Positions 21,563 through 31,911 are shown, counted from the first letter of the stretch. The stretch is 64,000 nucleotides of DNA from Tolypocladium sp. Sup5 PDA-1 (GCA_000750105.3 JPHH03000090.1:1-64000), one strand, 5' to 3'. Program-made: numbers and translations. Notes: generated from the sequence alone by a model not told the origin.

Positions 21563-24235
21563 ATGACGCGGTTACGCGCCTTCGCCACCCTGCGCGACGC
21601 GTCAACTTCGCCGTCACGACATAACATCAACGACGAGATGTCGCACTTACAAACACCGTCTACTCCGTCGAGTCTTTCGCCAGAGGTTTCAACACCATGC
21701 CCCACTTCACTCTTTCCTTCTGCGTTCTCGCGACTATCACAACCAACGACCGTGGCCAAGCAACTCGAGGAGGCTGCTGTCCAAGATCTGCCCGTTAACC
21801 CTACTATTGAGGATCTACCCAAGATCGTCTGGAAGAACCGCCGCTTTGTCCAAGAAGCTTCGCTAGCCCGGAAGGGTGCAAAGGGTAGAAAGAGCTGGAT
21901 TAGGTCACATGGCATGTTTTTCATCGAATTGAATAACCAGGATCAGCCAATCGGTAATGTCTGGTGCTGCAGTCGTTGCGATACGAAGGGCCGGCCGGAA
22001 TTCTTCTCAGTACAAGCCACATCTTCAGCAGCAGATCATCTTCGCAAGTACGTATCCGCCCCTGGACCAACAAATCCATCTACTGACTCGCCTAGATTTC
22101 ACCGGATCACCCCGACGAGCCAGTCAAGCCCCAGCGACGACGATAGCGCGATCGATACCCATTCCTGTGCACCTCCCAAACGACCGCGGCTTGACCAGAG
22201 CATGATACCAAAAGCAAAGGTCAAAGCTATACAAGAACTCAGTGTTGGGTTCGTCATTGACAGCGATGTGCCATTTACAATTTTTGAGCACAAGTTTCTG
22301 AAGGAGCTTTTCTACCGATTCGACCATGAATTAGCGCTCCAGATCCCCTGGAGTAGCAGTTCTATAACCAGAGAGCTTCAGAGGATCTTCGAGTCCAAAA
22401 TCGATGTTATCAGAGCGGAGCTGGGTACTGCGCTCACGAAAATACACATCAGCTTCGATCTCTGGACATCGCCAAACCGCCTTTCGATAATGGCTGTGTT
22501 TGCGCACTTCATCGACAAAGTCGGGTACCAACAATCCAGGTTGCTGGCCCTACGCCGTCAATTTGGTACTCACAATGGCGAGAACCTTGCGCATACTTTG
22601 TTCGGCATTGTCCAACAGTGGGAGATTGGTGGGCGGGTTGGAACGGTCATGTCTGACAATCTGAAGGCGAACGACACCTGTTTGTCCTATTTCTTCAGGC
22701 AGCTTGACCCGTCGATCAAAGCGGCTGATATAAAGGCCCATCGGATGCGCTGCTATGGCCATATTCTCAATCTTGTTGCGCGCGCGTTTCTTTTCGGCAA
22801 AGATGCCGACTCTTTCGAGCTAGAGTCAGACATCAACGGCATGAGAGGTCTTGCGGAGCAAGACCTTCGTCATTGGCGTTCAAAGGGCCCAATTGGAAAG
22901 CTCCACAATATCGTCAAATTCATCAGATCGTCACCTCAACGCAGCGAATATTTCAAGCGCATCGCTCACGAGCAGGAGTACGAGGGGTACCGTCTTTCCG
23001 AGGAATCAACCGCCGAGCTTGAGGTCGTGCTGGATAATGAGACGCGGTGGAACTCTACTTATATGATGATTGAGAGGGCTCTGCGGAAGCAGACTGACAT
23101 TAGGGCTTTCATCTTTGCGCTCGAGGGCGAGCAAGACGAGGCAAAACGAATCCCTGCTGATGATATCTTATCCAACGAGGATTGGCGCGTTCTTGGCGAG
23201 GTCAACGAGATCCTTAAGCCTCTATACTTTCAGACGATGCGGACGCAAGGTTGGGGTAAAGGCGACAGCCATGGGCGGCTGTGGGAAGTCCTGGTTGGAA
23301 TGGAATACCTGCTCGAACATTTCGAGGACTGGAAAGGCTTTTACAACGAGGTAACAACCAAGACAATAAGGGAGACGAATCTAGACGATCTTGAGCCGAT
23401 TGGTCTGAGGGAATTCGAAAGCCGGCCGACCCGTGCCCGTCGCCGCCCTGCTCGCTTTGATGACGAGATATATATGGTTCAACAGCGAAGTCAAACGTCA
23501 AGATTTACGGTAGCTGCCTTGCCAGAGCATTCCCGGACCGAACATGACTCGCTTGATAAGTCACCGTCGCATGAGATCTCCCAGAAGAGCTCGTTACCCG
23601 CAGATCATCGAGCGTATATCCGGGCATCTATCAACAACGGCTGGAAGAAGCTGGACGAGTATTACAATAAGCTCGGAGAGTCTCCCTTGTTTGCGGCAGC
23701 AGTTATTCTTCATCCGAGATTTGGCATCAGCTGGTTGGAGGCTACTTGGGTGACTGAGGAACAATTAGCCTGGGTTCGTGATGCAAAGGCGGGCATGAAG
23801 GACTACTTTGCGCGGTGGTATCAGACGAACCAGCAGAATGACAAGGAACAGTCGAAGCCTGCCTCAATGGGAACGGGCAAGAAGGACGATCACTATACGC
23901 AGTGGATTAACAGCAGAACGAAAAAGGCATTTGCAACGAGCGGCAGTGTCAGCGAGTTGGACAAGTACCTCCGCCTTGAGCCACAAGACACACAAGAGCC
24001 GATCCAGTGGTGGAGAGACCATAAGCATACTTTCCCGGCATTAAGCAGCTTTGCCTTGGACGTCTTTGCCATTCCGGCGATGGCAACTGACTGCGAGAGG
24101 CAGTTCAGCCTGGCCAAGTTGACGCTAACATCACAAAGGCTCGCCATGGGGGCTGATACGCTGGAGCGAGTTCATTGTCTGAAGAATTGGGTCCGACATG
24201 GTGGGGTGAAGCTGGGGAGTTGGGGAGGGAATTAA
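21563..24235 (+). CDS. hAT transposase
   Basis: Cut-and-paste transposase of 890 codons, or 874 aa if the 48-nt intron at 22048-22095 (GTACGT...CTGAC...CCTAG, phase 2) is removed. Domains in order: BED-type zinc finger (VWCCSRCDTKGRPEF...ADHLRK, about residues 130-165), RNase-H-like core with KIHISFDLWTSPNRLS (Asp about residue 299) and GTVMSDNLKANDTC (Asp about 365), DNETRWNSTYMMIERAL, and the C-terminal dimerisation region FALDVFAIPAMATDCERQFS (probable catalytic Glu about 845). No internal stop is present. Splicing changes the finger: only the spliced form places a second histidine (HLRKFH) to complete C-x2-C...H-x4-H. Codon use and GC look normal, with no obvious RIP, so the insertion may be recent or protected. 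Confidence 0.88.
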   Translation: MTRLRAFATLRDASTSPSRHNINDEMSHLQTPSTPSSLSPEVSTPCPTSLFPSAFSRLSQPTTVAKQLEEAAVQDLPVNPTIEDLPKIVWKNRRFVQEASLARKGAKGRKSWIRSHGMFFIELNNQDQPIGNVWCCSRCDTKGRPEFFSVQATSSAADHLRKYVSAPGPTNPSTDSPRFHRITPTSQSSPSDDDSAIDTHSCAPPKRPRLDQSMIPKAKVKAIQELSVGFVIDSDVPFTIFEHKFLKELFYRFDHELALQIPWSSSSITRELQRIFESKIDVIRAELGTALTKIHISFDLWTSPNRLSIMAVFAHFIDKVGYQQSRLLALRRQFGTHNGENLAHTLFGIVQQWEIGGRVGTVMSDNLKANDTCLSYFFRQLDPSIKAADIKAHRMRCYGHILNLVARAFLFGKDADSFELESDINGMRGLAEQDLRHWRSKGPIGKLHNIVKFIRSSPQRSEYFKRIAHEQEYEGYRLSEESTAELEVVLDNETRWNSTYMMIERALRKQTDIRAFIFALEGEQDEAKRIPADDILSNEDWRVLGEVNEILKPLYFQTMRTQGWGKGDSHGRLWEVLVGMEYLLEHFEDWKGFYNEVTTKTIRETNLDDLEPIGLREFESRPTRARRRPARFDDEIYMVQQRSQTSRFTVAALPEHSRTEHDSLDKSPSHEISQKSSLPADHRAYIRASINNGWKKLDEYYNKLGESPLFAAAVILHPRFGISWLEATWVTEEQLAWVRDAKAGMKDYFARWYQTNQQNDKEQSKPASMGTGKKDDHYTQWINSRTKKAFATSGSVSELDKYLRLEPQDTQEPIQWWRDHKHTFPALSSFALDVFAIPAMATDCERQFSLAKLTLTSQRLAMGADTLERVHCLKNWVRHGGVKLGSWGGN
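22048..22095 (+). other. 48-nt in-frame intron inside the hAT BED finger
   Basis: The donor GTACGT, a branch-like CTGAC and the acceptor CCTAG bound exactly 48 nt. The length is a multiple of three and there is no stop inside, so both retained and spliced messages stay open. Confidence 0.65.
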
Positions 24236-24399
24236 GTCGTAGGGGACGGCGAAAGACCCTCGTATACCAGGTGTACAGGTCGCCCATACAGTTGATTGGG
24301 AGGAGTCAATCAAATCAAATCAATCAATTTGGACCGGAAACCTGTCAATCAAATCAACTTTGGGGCCAAAGTTGATTTGATTGATTTATGATGAGCGCT

Positions 24400-24544
24400 G
24401 CCCACCCCCGAAACACCGTGACTCGTCACGGCGGGATCGAGGCAGGATTTGGAGGACCCCAGCGTCGCATCCGGTGCTGACGGTTAGAGCTAGTACTGAC
24501 GGTTTAGGCTTCCTGTCTACTCCCTTGTAATGAATAAGCTTGAT
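24400..24544. other. Right flank of the hAT element
   Basis: Short non-coding stretch with no recognisable feature. Confidence 0.4.
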
Positions 24545-24792
24545 CGCCACATTCGGAACGACCTTGCCGGTTCCGGGTAGCGTATAATCGACGGAAGAAT
24601 ATCTTCGTAGTAAAGCGCTTTTAGTCGTCCGCGACGAACGGTCTCCTAGTAGAGCATGTCTTCGAGCAAACGAGAGTTATTATAAGGAGGTTTATCGGTA
24701 TCCTCGTTAGAGTCCTTAACACTAAGGGTCTTTGGACGATAGAGGTTCTCCCACGTTCCATCCTTCGGCTTCTTCTTCTTATTATTTATCAT
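24545..24792 (-). pseudogene. Unidentified minus-strand frame with one TAG
   Basis: From ATG 24792 the minus strand reads MINNKKKKPKDGTWENLY and stays open for about 80 codons except for one TAG at 24646-24648. Lysine-rich start, no known domain. It could be a remnant of a repeat-borne gene hit by a single RIP-type change; weak. Confidence 0.25.
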
Positions 24793-24893
24793 CTCCGCAG
24801 GTCGAGCGCCGGTATAAGCAAGGAGGAGGTAGCAGCCCGATAGCTAGATTCGATATCTTTCGGAAGACAAGGTACCTTTATCGTAGGGACGTA

Positions 24894-25385
24894 ATGGATG
24901 ACGACGAGACGAGACTCCACCGCACGGCCGTCGCGCAGGCTTTTGCCTTCATTCTCCAGGCACTCTGCGCGAAACACCCGCCTGAGTCATGGCATGACGA
25001 GGCCGAGAGGCTCGGTACTTGGGCTGTCGAGTACGACGATATTCTGAGGAATATACCCGCGACGGAGCGCAAGCGCAAGGAACCTCGCGCCTCTCCCTAT
25101 AGGCCCCAGCGTTGGAAGGGCTTTAAGAGATCGCCAATTCGGACCCGCTCCCGCTGCCAGCAACCGGACCCTGGTGTTGGACAGCCGGAGGAAGACGACG
25201 AGCCTCCTCCCCCTACTCCTAATCCATCTCGCACTGGCGGGAAGGCGGTGCCGTCAAGGGGAACGGGCTCGGGTGTGGTGGGAAATAAAGACTACACCAA
25301 GGCAAGCTGCAGCAGTCGGGCCCAGCGACGAAGCCGGAAATACAAAGCCGGCCATTCTGTATTCAAAATTGTCTCCTGGGATTAG
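24894..25385 (+). CDS. Hypothetical protein with proline-rich tail
   Basis: 163 codons from ATG 24894. The first half is acidic/helical (TRLHRTAVAQAFAFILQAL, ERLGTWAVEYDDILR), the second half basic and proline rich (EEDDEPPPPTPNPS). The frame is open for another 54 codons upstream without an ATG, so the 5' end may be missing. No family recognised; it lies in a transposon-rich stretch and may be part of a mobile element. Confidence 0.35.
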   Translation: MDDDETRLHRTAVAQAFAFILQALCAKHPPESWHDEAERLGTWAVEYDDILRNIPATERKRKEPRASPYRPQRWKGFKRSPIRTRSRCQQPDPGVGQPEEDDEPPPPTPNPSRTGGKAVPSRGTGSGVVGNKDYTKASCSSRAQRRSRKYKAGHSVFKIVSWD

Positions 25386-25902
25386 CATATGGCGGGCCTA
25401 CGGACGAGAACTGTCGTAACGCAGACCATCATCCATTCAATCAACTGAACATCAAACAGAGTCCAGATGGAATTCTGTACCCCTAATCTCGATTGAGTAA
25501 CTATGGCACCAATACTTGTTATCCGAGTACCTTCAGCTTGGCAAACCTGTTTGCCAATGACTCTATGAGGCATTTTTTGTCAACTGGTCACTCGGGATTC
25601 GGCGTTCGGAAAGCAACATTTGACACAGCCCGCGAGCAAAATGTATAGATGATAGACTGGCATATAGTTTTGAGGCGCGCCCTTCTTGTAGCAAACTCAA
25701 ACTGGAGCTGACCTAAAACAGCCAATGGGATTTTCATTGCCCTCCAGGTAAGCCGAGAAGCGGGCGGGGAGGCACAGCGATAGAAGAAGACGACTGCCAG
25801 CCAGCGATGACACCGTTCCTATCGGTGTAACTCAATCATCAAGTGTTCCGAGCCCCGGTCGCGTTTCAGCACTCCAAATCCACATCATCAGCTTAAACAA
25901 CA
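25386..25902. promoter_or_regulatory. Upstream region of the truncated DUF1348 gene
   Basis: The last 100 bp before ATG 25903 look like a normal fungal promoter/leader (CATCATCAGCTTAAACAACA directly before the start). The promoter therefore survived although the gene did not. Nothing else recognised. Confidence 0.4.
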
Positions 25903-26077
25903 ATGGCTACTCAAGAGGGCAGACCTCCCTATCCGCCGTTCGACATCGAATCGGCCCAGAAGAAAGTGAAGGCTGTGCAGGACGCGTGGAACACCCGGTT
26001 AACACTTGAGCCATGCGCTAGCTCTATATCGCGCCGAACTGATACATATATTTAGAGATCCTAAAAGAATCAAGATT
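25903..26077 (+). pseudogene. DUF1348 / NTF2-like gene, 5' end only
   Basis: Exon 1 (25903-25997) starts MATQEGRPPYPPFDIESA and ends AVQDAWNT; an intron (GTTAAC...ATTTAG) joins to exon 2 at 26056, restoring AWNTRDPKRIKI. This matches the N-terminus of the small NTF2-fold DUF1348 family (PPYPP..., DAWNTRDP), which is normally about 150 aa. Only about 38 residues remain: at about 26075 the sequence switches into a sugar-transporter exon on the opposite strand. The product, if made, would be a short non-functional peptide. Confidence 0.7.
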
Positions 26078-26081
26078 CACA

Positions 26082-26599
26082 CGGGGTTGCCGAAGTAACG
26101 ATTGTAGGCCTGGGTGCCGAGCACGCCGCTCATGGAGCTAATGTCAAAGCCGAAGAGTCCTCCGCCTGAGATATCAGCGTCAGTAACATGTTACTTTCAC
26201 ATTTCGCGCTGTAACGGGCTGAGCCCGTAAGAGTCTCGGCTACACTCTCGACTATAAAGTCACGTGACGTGCCCGGAGAGCCCGGCCCCCGAAAGTCTAC
26301 GGGCCCCTGACCCCTGTAGTATTACTTTCCTCTGTATATCGGTTGGCCGTGGCAACGGCCTACTAGGAAAAGTCTTCGAGCTCGCGGCACAGGCGCCGCG
26401 TGCTCTTCTTCTCTCTTTTCTCCTCAGCTTGTAGATACTCGTATGAGTCGCTCAATTAGTTGTCAATATATCTTGTTGAGACCGTTACACGCGCCAGAAT
26501 GCGCGTCAATTTCCTAGAGGTTAGCCAAGGTCCGCGGCAGTGAGACATACCGATAGCGGCAAAGGAGCAGATGAGGTAGACATTGCTGGCTTGGTTCAT
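26082..26599 (-). pseudogene. MFS sugar transporter, first two exons only
   Basis: Exon 1 (26599-26551) reads MNQASNVYLICSFAAIG, with donor GTATGT. Exon 2 starts at 26165 after a CTCAG acceptor and reads GGLFGFDISSMSG then VLGTQAYNRYFGNP, ending at about 26082. Together they form the first transmembrane segment and signature of fungal hexose/sugar transporters (usually about 500-560 aa). Everything after residue about 48 is missing. The intron contains a 280-bp solo LTR with target duplication; without it the intron would be about 100 nt. The truncation point coincides with that of the DUF1348 gene. Confidence 0.75.
26210..26489. repeat. Solo LTR (Copia-like ends) with 5-bp target duplication
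   Basis: 280 bp beginning TGTAACGG and ending CCGTTACA (perfect 8-bp inverted ends), flanked on both sides by CGCGC (26205-26209 and 26490-26494). This is the expected footprint of an LTR retrotransposon removed by LTR-LTR recombination. It sits inside an intron of the sugar-transporter remnant. A related copy lies at 57699-57901 in the opposite orientation. Confidence 0.88.
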
Positions 26600-28739
26600 A
26601 GTAAGGTTTGTTGCGGGTATCCTTAAACAAGTTTAGCAAAGTTAACGAGATCGAAAGCAATGATCCGGTCCCTCGAGTTGAACAAAGACATACCGTCGAA
26701 GTATCTGTATATGCGGTAACGTTCCGCGCTAAAGAAGCAAGTGACACCAAGCCGATTAAAGAGCAGGAAGTCAAGGTTAAAGAGGAAAGGCTGCGGGAGG
26801 GTATATAGAATAAAATAAGACCGGAGAAGTCAGAGGCAATAAGAGGCTGGTCCGGGGTTAGGTCGTTTAGATCATTTAGTCGCTTATTAATGTGCTCATG
26901 TGGTCTGCTATATAAGCGCTCCAATTAGCGATGGATGGATGGGCGCAAATTGGAACTATTTACCCTCTGTGTGGAGTGCAACGCTAACCTAATAGCATAA
27001 CATCCCGGAAACCGATATAGGTCCTCGTGTTCGTCGCTTACAGTGCTCTTATAGTTAGCGCTGCGGAGTAGATGGGTGTATATTGGAACATGTAACGGGC
27101 TGGCCCCTCCATTAGGTTGTGAGCTGAGAGGTACATGGCTCAATGTACTGTGGGGCGGGTCCCGTGTCGTCCACGCCTTGGGTTGTGCATTTCTCAGTTT
27201 TGCAACAGTGATCTGACCCTAGCCAACAGTATCCACAATTCCGACTGGGCACCTGTGGCTCCACCAACACGGTATCGTGCAAAGCGGGACGATGAATAGC
27301 GGGACGATGAGGGGTATGATCCGGACCATCCACGCGGATGCGTTTTCACGCCTCTGCGGGAGTCACCATTTGTCGGCGAGAAATTCTAGAGCAGAATCGA
27401 CGAAGCCAAGAACGGCGTGGGTAGATCTGCGACGCCAATATCTCCCGCCGGCTGGGCTGCCGCGCGAAACATCTTGTCACCGCCCAGAAGTGAGCTGTCG
27501 CCACCCATGCCTTCACCGAAGTTTGGCCGATAACTCAGCTTCCCCGCAGCTGCTTCCTACAGCGCGTTCGGGATCAACAGCGTAACGTAACCCATGGACA
27601 CGATCGCGCGGGGAAACTTAGATTGGGCAAAGTGTGAGACAGTTACGGCCACATGGATCATGCACACGGAACAAGGTTTAAGCGCAGCAGTCAGCCAGGC
27701 AGAGGGCAAGACGTCTTTGCTATGAATGAGTGAGAGTTATCTGTCCAACAAAGGAGAGAAAGGAATGGATGCGCGAAGTCGCGCGGCTATTTATCTCGCG
27801 AGCAGCTTCGCCGAAGCGGCGTAGCTGTGACAAGGAGCCATGACTGACACAACGCTGAGACGATGCGTCGTCGATCGTACAATGCCGAGACGAGGCATTG
27901 TAGGAAAGGTCGTTGTATAGGGTGGCTGACCCTATCCTCGAGCCGTGATAGCTGACACAAAGGACAACCGCAGCTGTTCCCCGTCCGCCCACTATCGCCA
28001 ATGTCGTGGCCATAGCGCCAATCTAACATTCGTCTCCGTTGTGCTCGGCCCGTCCCGCCGACAGATCAAATGATGCATCAACACAGTTCATGCGTCTAAA
28101 GTAAGCCACCCAAGCCTGCGCATCATTGGGGATAGTGAGGGCCTCAACTTTCAGCGCCCTGGCCCGAAAGGGCACAGCATGTACGGGAGCACAAGTCTCA
28201 TCCAATCAAGGCCCAAAAGACTGGTTTGTCAAGCGTTCTGTGGTTAGGCAACAATGCAGCTTGGCCGTTTAGAGCTGCGAGCCTGTACACAGCTCCAGTT
28301 GTCGGACTTGTTGGTCTGTCTGTCCACATCACCAAGGAAGGCTGCGGACATCTGTCGGTGTTCGCGAACAGTCGTGTCCAATCACGAGGAGCCACCGAGG
28401 ACGTCTCCCGCACCCCGCCCAGTTCAGATGCGAGGGGTCACGCAGCCAGCAGAAGCACACCAAAGAGCGGGTTCGAGAATTACGCAGGCGTGCCAAAGAA
28501 CTGGTGAAAGCAAAGTGATTTCACCTGAGATGTCTGTCGAAGCGGCCAGCAAATACGAGGCCGCCTATCCCATTTGGGCCAGCGGGCGAAACATCGTACG
28601 AGGTAGGATGCGAAAGTTATCAGGCGGGACGATATACCGGACAGGGGCCCAGAACAGGGGGGGTCTTTGTACTATGTACAACGAAGCATCGCGAGACCGC
28701 CTTCAATTCAATCCAACTATCCAGGTAGAAGCCAAGCCA
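26600..28739. other. Long non-coding stretch
   Basis: Begins as the promoter side of the sugar-transporter remnant. A TGTAACGGGCTG motif at 27089 repeats the start of the solo LTR family but does not continue convincingly. Several open frames of 60-140 codons on both strands have no recognisable product. Otherwise nothing supported. Confidence 0.4.
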
Positions 28740-28915
28740 AGCCGGGAGCCCGACTCGACCCACAACCAGTGCCGCGATGCGCAATTGATGCAGTCTCTTG
28801 GCTATAGCCAAACCGTTATTGCAACGCGTACGGGATTGACTTTAAACCAAGATCAATACGCGGTCTCGCATCCAGCAACGCATACGAAATCTAGCTATAG
28901 GGTAGCTGCTGGTTT
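28740..28915 (+). pseudogene. Possible transposase helix-turn-helix remnant
   Basis: The open frame contains LMQSLGYSQTVIATRTGLT followed by a segment ending QYAVSHPATHTK. This pattern (helix, Y/W-S-x-x-I-A, GLT, Q-x-QY...HP) resembles the N-terminal helix-turn-helix of fungal Tc1/mariner-type transposases. No DDE core follows, so at best it is a fragment. Confidence 0.3.
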
Positions 28916-29968
28916 ACCGAACGGCAGGGGCCCAAGGCCCCTGCTATTAATCAGTCTCCGCTGGGCCACTTACCCCGAAGACCTCGTATTTCCTAGATTG
29001 CTATGGAGTAGCCTAACTTTGCAGTTTTAGCGTAGACTTGTATGTGTCAGCATGGCCCGCTATGTATTCCCAAGTCCCGCAGATGCCCACAGTAAAGAGG
29101 AGACTTGTTCCTAGAGGAAGTTATTTATGCTCCTGACTGTACATACATATTGAATACGTTACTGTACAATCATGAATCGGCGGTACGATGCTTAAAGTTG
29201 GATTCGGGTACTCGCCATCCTATTGGTGGCCTATACCTGAATCCTGTATAGCACTGTTGGCTTCCACCAAGCAACTTCTAAGTTTTGAGCTAGAACTTCT
29301 GTTTGCCATGCAGTCCCACATTGGATCCTTTAAACCGGACCACGCCCTGCTGTCGGGAATTAAGCCAAGGACAGGATCATTAATACTATCTGTAAGTTCC
29401 ATACATGCCTGCTCGCCTCCTTCTTTCATTCTTGGCTGTCATGCTGCTGGTTAGAGCTCCTACCGAGCCTCTCACGTTATCGGCTAGAGTCAGCTGGGCA
29501 ACGCTGTCGGTATTGGCGACATCTTCTCCATCTACCGTAGCGGTGGCACTACGAGTGGTTCGAAGCATCGGGAGATCACTCCCTGGGTGCTACAAGGGAC
29601 CAATTGACTGGTGGTTAAAACACGCTAGCAGGAATCAAACCCTGCACAGTGACCCGCCCCTTTTTATGCTGGGCCGCCGGACCGTCCCTTTATTGTGTAA
29701 AACTTGGCCAGCCGCGCTGGGCACACGGGATAAAAAACAAGAACGCGCCAGAGAAACCCCATGCATCTGATTGAACAGGAGCGGCAGGGAGAATATCCGT
29801 GCATATATATGCAGTAGTAGATCTTTCTTGATGGGACAGCCTCGTCGCCTCGCAAATCCACAACTCTGAGGTTCCCCATTCGGTTGTCCTACTCCTTCTT
29901 TTCATTTCTTTATCTCAAGTTTATTTTGATCGCTCTCCAATTTATCTTAAAACGCCAATAGATCAGAG
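28916..29968. promoter_or_regulatory. Non-coding region ending in the P450 promoter
   Basis: No gene recognised. The last 200 bp carry a TATATATG stretch near 29803 and a T/C-rich tract (29886-29945) directly upstream of the P450 start, as in many fungal promoters. An inverted GCAGG...CCTGC around 29630 looks like a tRNA T-arm but no cloverleaf forms. Confidence 0.4.
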
Positions 29969-31911
29969 ATGCAACTAGTCACGGTCATGTTCGATGCTCT
30001 TGCATCCTGCGGTGGCGCCGCAAGGTTCGGCCTCGTTCTCACGGCCGCTTGGCTCGCCTACCAGCTTCTCCGGGCCATGTACAACATCTCGCCACTCCAT
30101 CCGCTGTACCGAATCCCCGGTTCGAAGCTCGCTGCTGCCACATACTGGCCAGAATTCTATCACGACGTGGTCCTCTTTGGCCGTTACAGCGGGCAGATCC
30201 GAGCCATGCACGAAAAATACGGTAATTGATTTTGATGATGGTCGGCCTTTGACGGCTACATGTATAGAGTTTCGGGGTGAAAGCGTTTGACCAGCCCTAT
30301 TTCTAGGTCCCATTGTTCGCATTAGCCCGCATGAAGTCCACTGCGATGACCCCAAGTTCGCCGACGAGATTTACGCCACCAGCGGCAGAAAGCGCGACAA
30401 GCCACAACATCAGGTCAATGGATCGGCGTAGGTAGACTTGAAATCCGGAACAACTCTTGCTTGCTCTCTTATTCATGGGCGCACCGGCGTCGCGCGAGAC
30501 CAAAGGCGAATACTAACTAGAGGCCAGCCTGGGACACTCTGGATTCGGTACCACGGACCACGACCTGCACCGCATCCGCCGCATGCCGCTGGCAAAGTTC
30601 TTCTCGAGAAGCATGATCTCGAGGCTCGAGTCAGACATTCGCGCCCTGGCTCAGAAGCTGTGCGACAAACTGCTGGTGTATGCCGGCAAACCTGCCTTCG
30701 ACGTGACCATGGCGTACAGCTGCTTCACCTCGGATGCCATTTCGCGCTACTGTTTCGGCGAGCCGTTTGGGTTCCTCGACCAGGAGGGGTGGTACCCCAA
30801 CTTCCGCGAGCCGACCGCCGCGATCCTCAAGCCTGTCTTCATGTTCCGCTTCTTCCCTTTCCTCAAGGCACTGATGGTGCTAGGAGAGTAGTGAGTTCTG
30901 CGCGTTCTTTCGCTCTGTGTATCAGAGGGCTGTGTCTGGCAAGTGACTAATACCAATATCCATCAACGTGATAGCCTGGTTGACTACCTCCCCGAGGACA
31001 CGGCGTTGCTAATCCGGACCCTTAAAATCAACATTCCCAATATGATCAAGAAGACCAAAGCCGACATCGACGCTGGTATCCAGTGCGACCGGCCCACCAT
31101 CTTCGGGTCGCTCCTCGAGTCTGACCTCGAGGCCCACGAGCAGCAGGCCCAGCGCCTCGCCGATGAGGCCAGCGCTGCTGTTGCTGCCGGCACGGAGACT
31201 ACGAGTTGGGCCTTGGGCGTCATGACCTATCACCTGTTGACCAAGCCGGAGCTGCTGCAGAAGCTGCGCGCTGAGCTTTTGAGCATCGTCGATGACCCGC
31301 TGCAGCTCCCTTCGTGGACGGTGCTCGAAAAGCTCCCTTTCATGGGCGCCGTGATACAGGAAGGGCTGCGCCTATCTTTTGGCGTGGCCGCCCGGACCGC
31401 CCGCGTGGCGACCCGCGAGAACCTGGTTTACCATGGCCAGTTCAACAAGAAGCCCGTTCGGCACGTAATACCCCAGGGATACGCGATCGGCATGTCTGCG
31501 GCCATCACGCACCTGGATGATCGGCTCTTTACAAACCCACAGGAATTCGCGCCAGAGCGCTGGCTGGGAGACGGAGACCGGGCTGAGCTTGAGCGCGGGA
31601 TGCTGCCATTCTCCAGGGGCAGCCGAGCCTGTCTCGGCATGAAGTGAGTGAGCCTCGTCCCCGTCCATCTGAGCAACCCGTGTTTGCTGTCTCGACATTT
31701 GGGCTAATTGGTGTGAATTCTTAGCCTAGCGATGTGTGAGCTCAACTTGGCTTTGGCAGCGGTGGCCTTGCGCGTTATGCCTTACATGGAAGTCTTTGAG
31801 ACCACTCATCGAGACGTTCGCTACGATCACGACATGTTTGTGCCCATGGCTGAGGCAGGGTCGAGGGGTGTCAGGGTCAAGATAAAACCTTCCAGCGGAC
31901 TTATGACTTGA
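29969..31911 (+). CDS. Cytochrome P450 monooxygenase
   Basis: Membrane-anchored haem monooxygenase. Five exons: 29969-30221, 30307-30413, 30523-30890, 30975-31643 and 31725-31911; phases agree and the product is 527 aa. An N-terminal hydrophobic anchor (FGLVLTAAWLAYQLL) is followed by SPLHPLYRIPGSKLAAATYW. Motifs: I-helix VAAGTETTSWAL, ExxR in QEGLRLS, PERW in FAPERWLGD, and the haem loop FSRGSRACLGMN with the cysteine ligand. Splicing exon 4 to 5 rebuilds CLGMNLAMCELNLALA. The sequence GPIVRISPHEVHCDDPKF and the FGTTDHDLHRIRRMPLAKFF stretch place it in the large fungal group often annotated as trichodiene-oxygenase-like, with unknown substrate. No terpene, polyketide or peptide synthase lies nearby, so there is no evidence for a biosynthetic cluster. 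It is intact. Confidence 0.9.

Larger units (their letters stand above)
21268..24399 (+). mobile_element. hAT-type DNA transposon, apparently nearly intact
   Basis: The element is bounded by an inverted 11-mer AGCGCTCATCA (21268-21278; reverse complement at 24389-24399). Both sides carry subterminal arrays of CAATCAAATCAA-type repeats (21283-21352 and 24306-24388), typical places for hAT transposase binding. The extreme ends outside the 11-mers are imperfect and I could not identify the 8-bp target duplication. A single large transposase ORF fills the interior. Confidence 0.75.

Noticed and set aside
27089..27130. Third copy of the TGTAACGGGCTG LTR start
   Set aside because: Similarity ends after about 12 bases and no CCGTTACA end follows at a fitting distance.
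29600..29700. Possible tRNA (T-arm-like inverted repeat GCAGG...CCTGC)
   Set aside because: No matching acceptor stem, D-arm or anticodon arm could be drawn on either strand.
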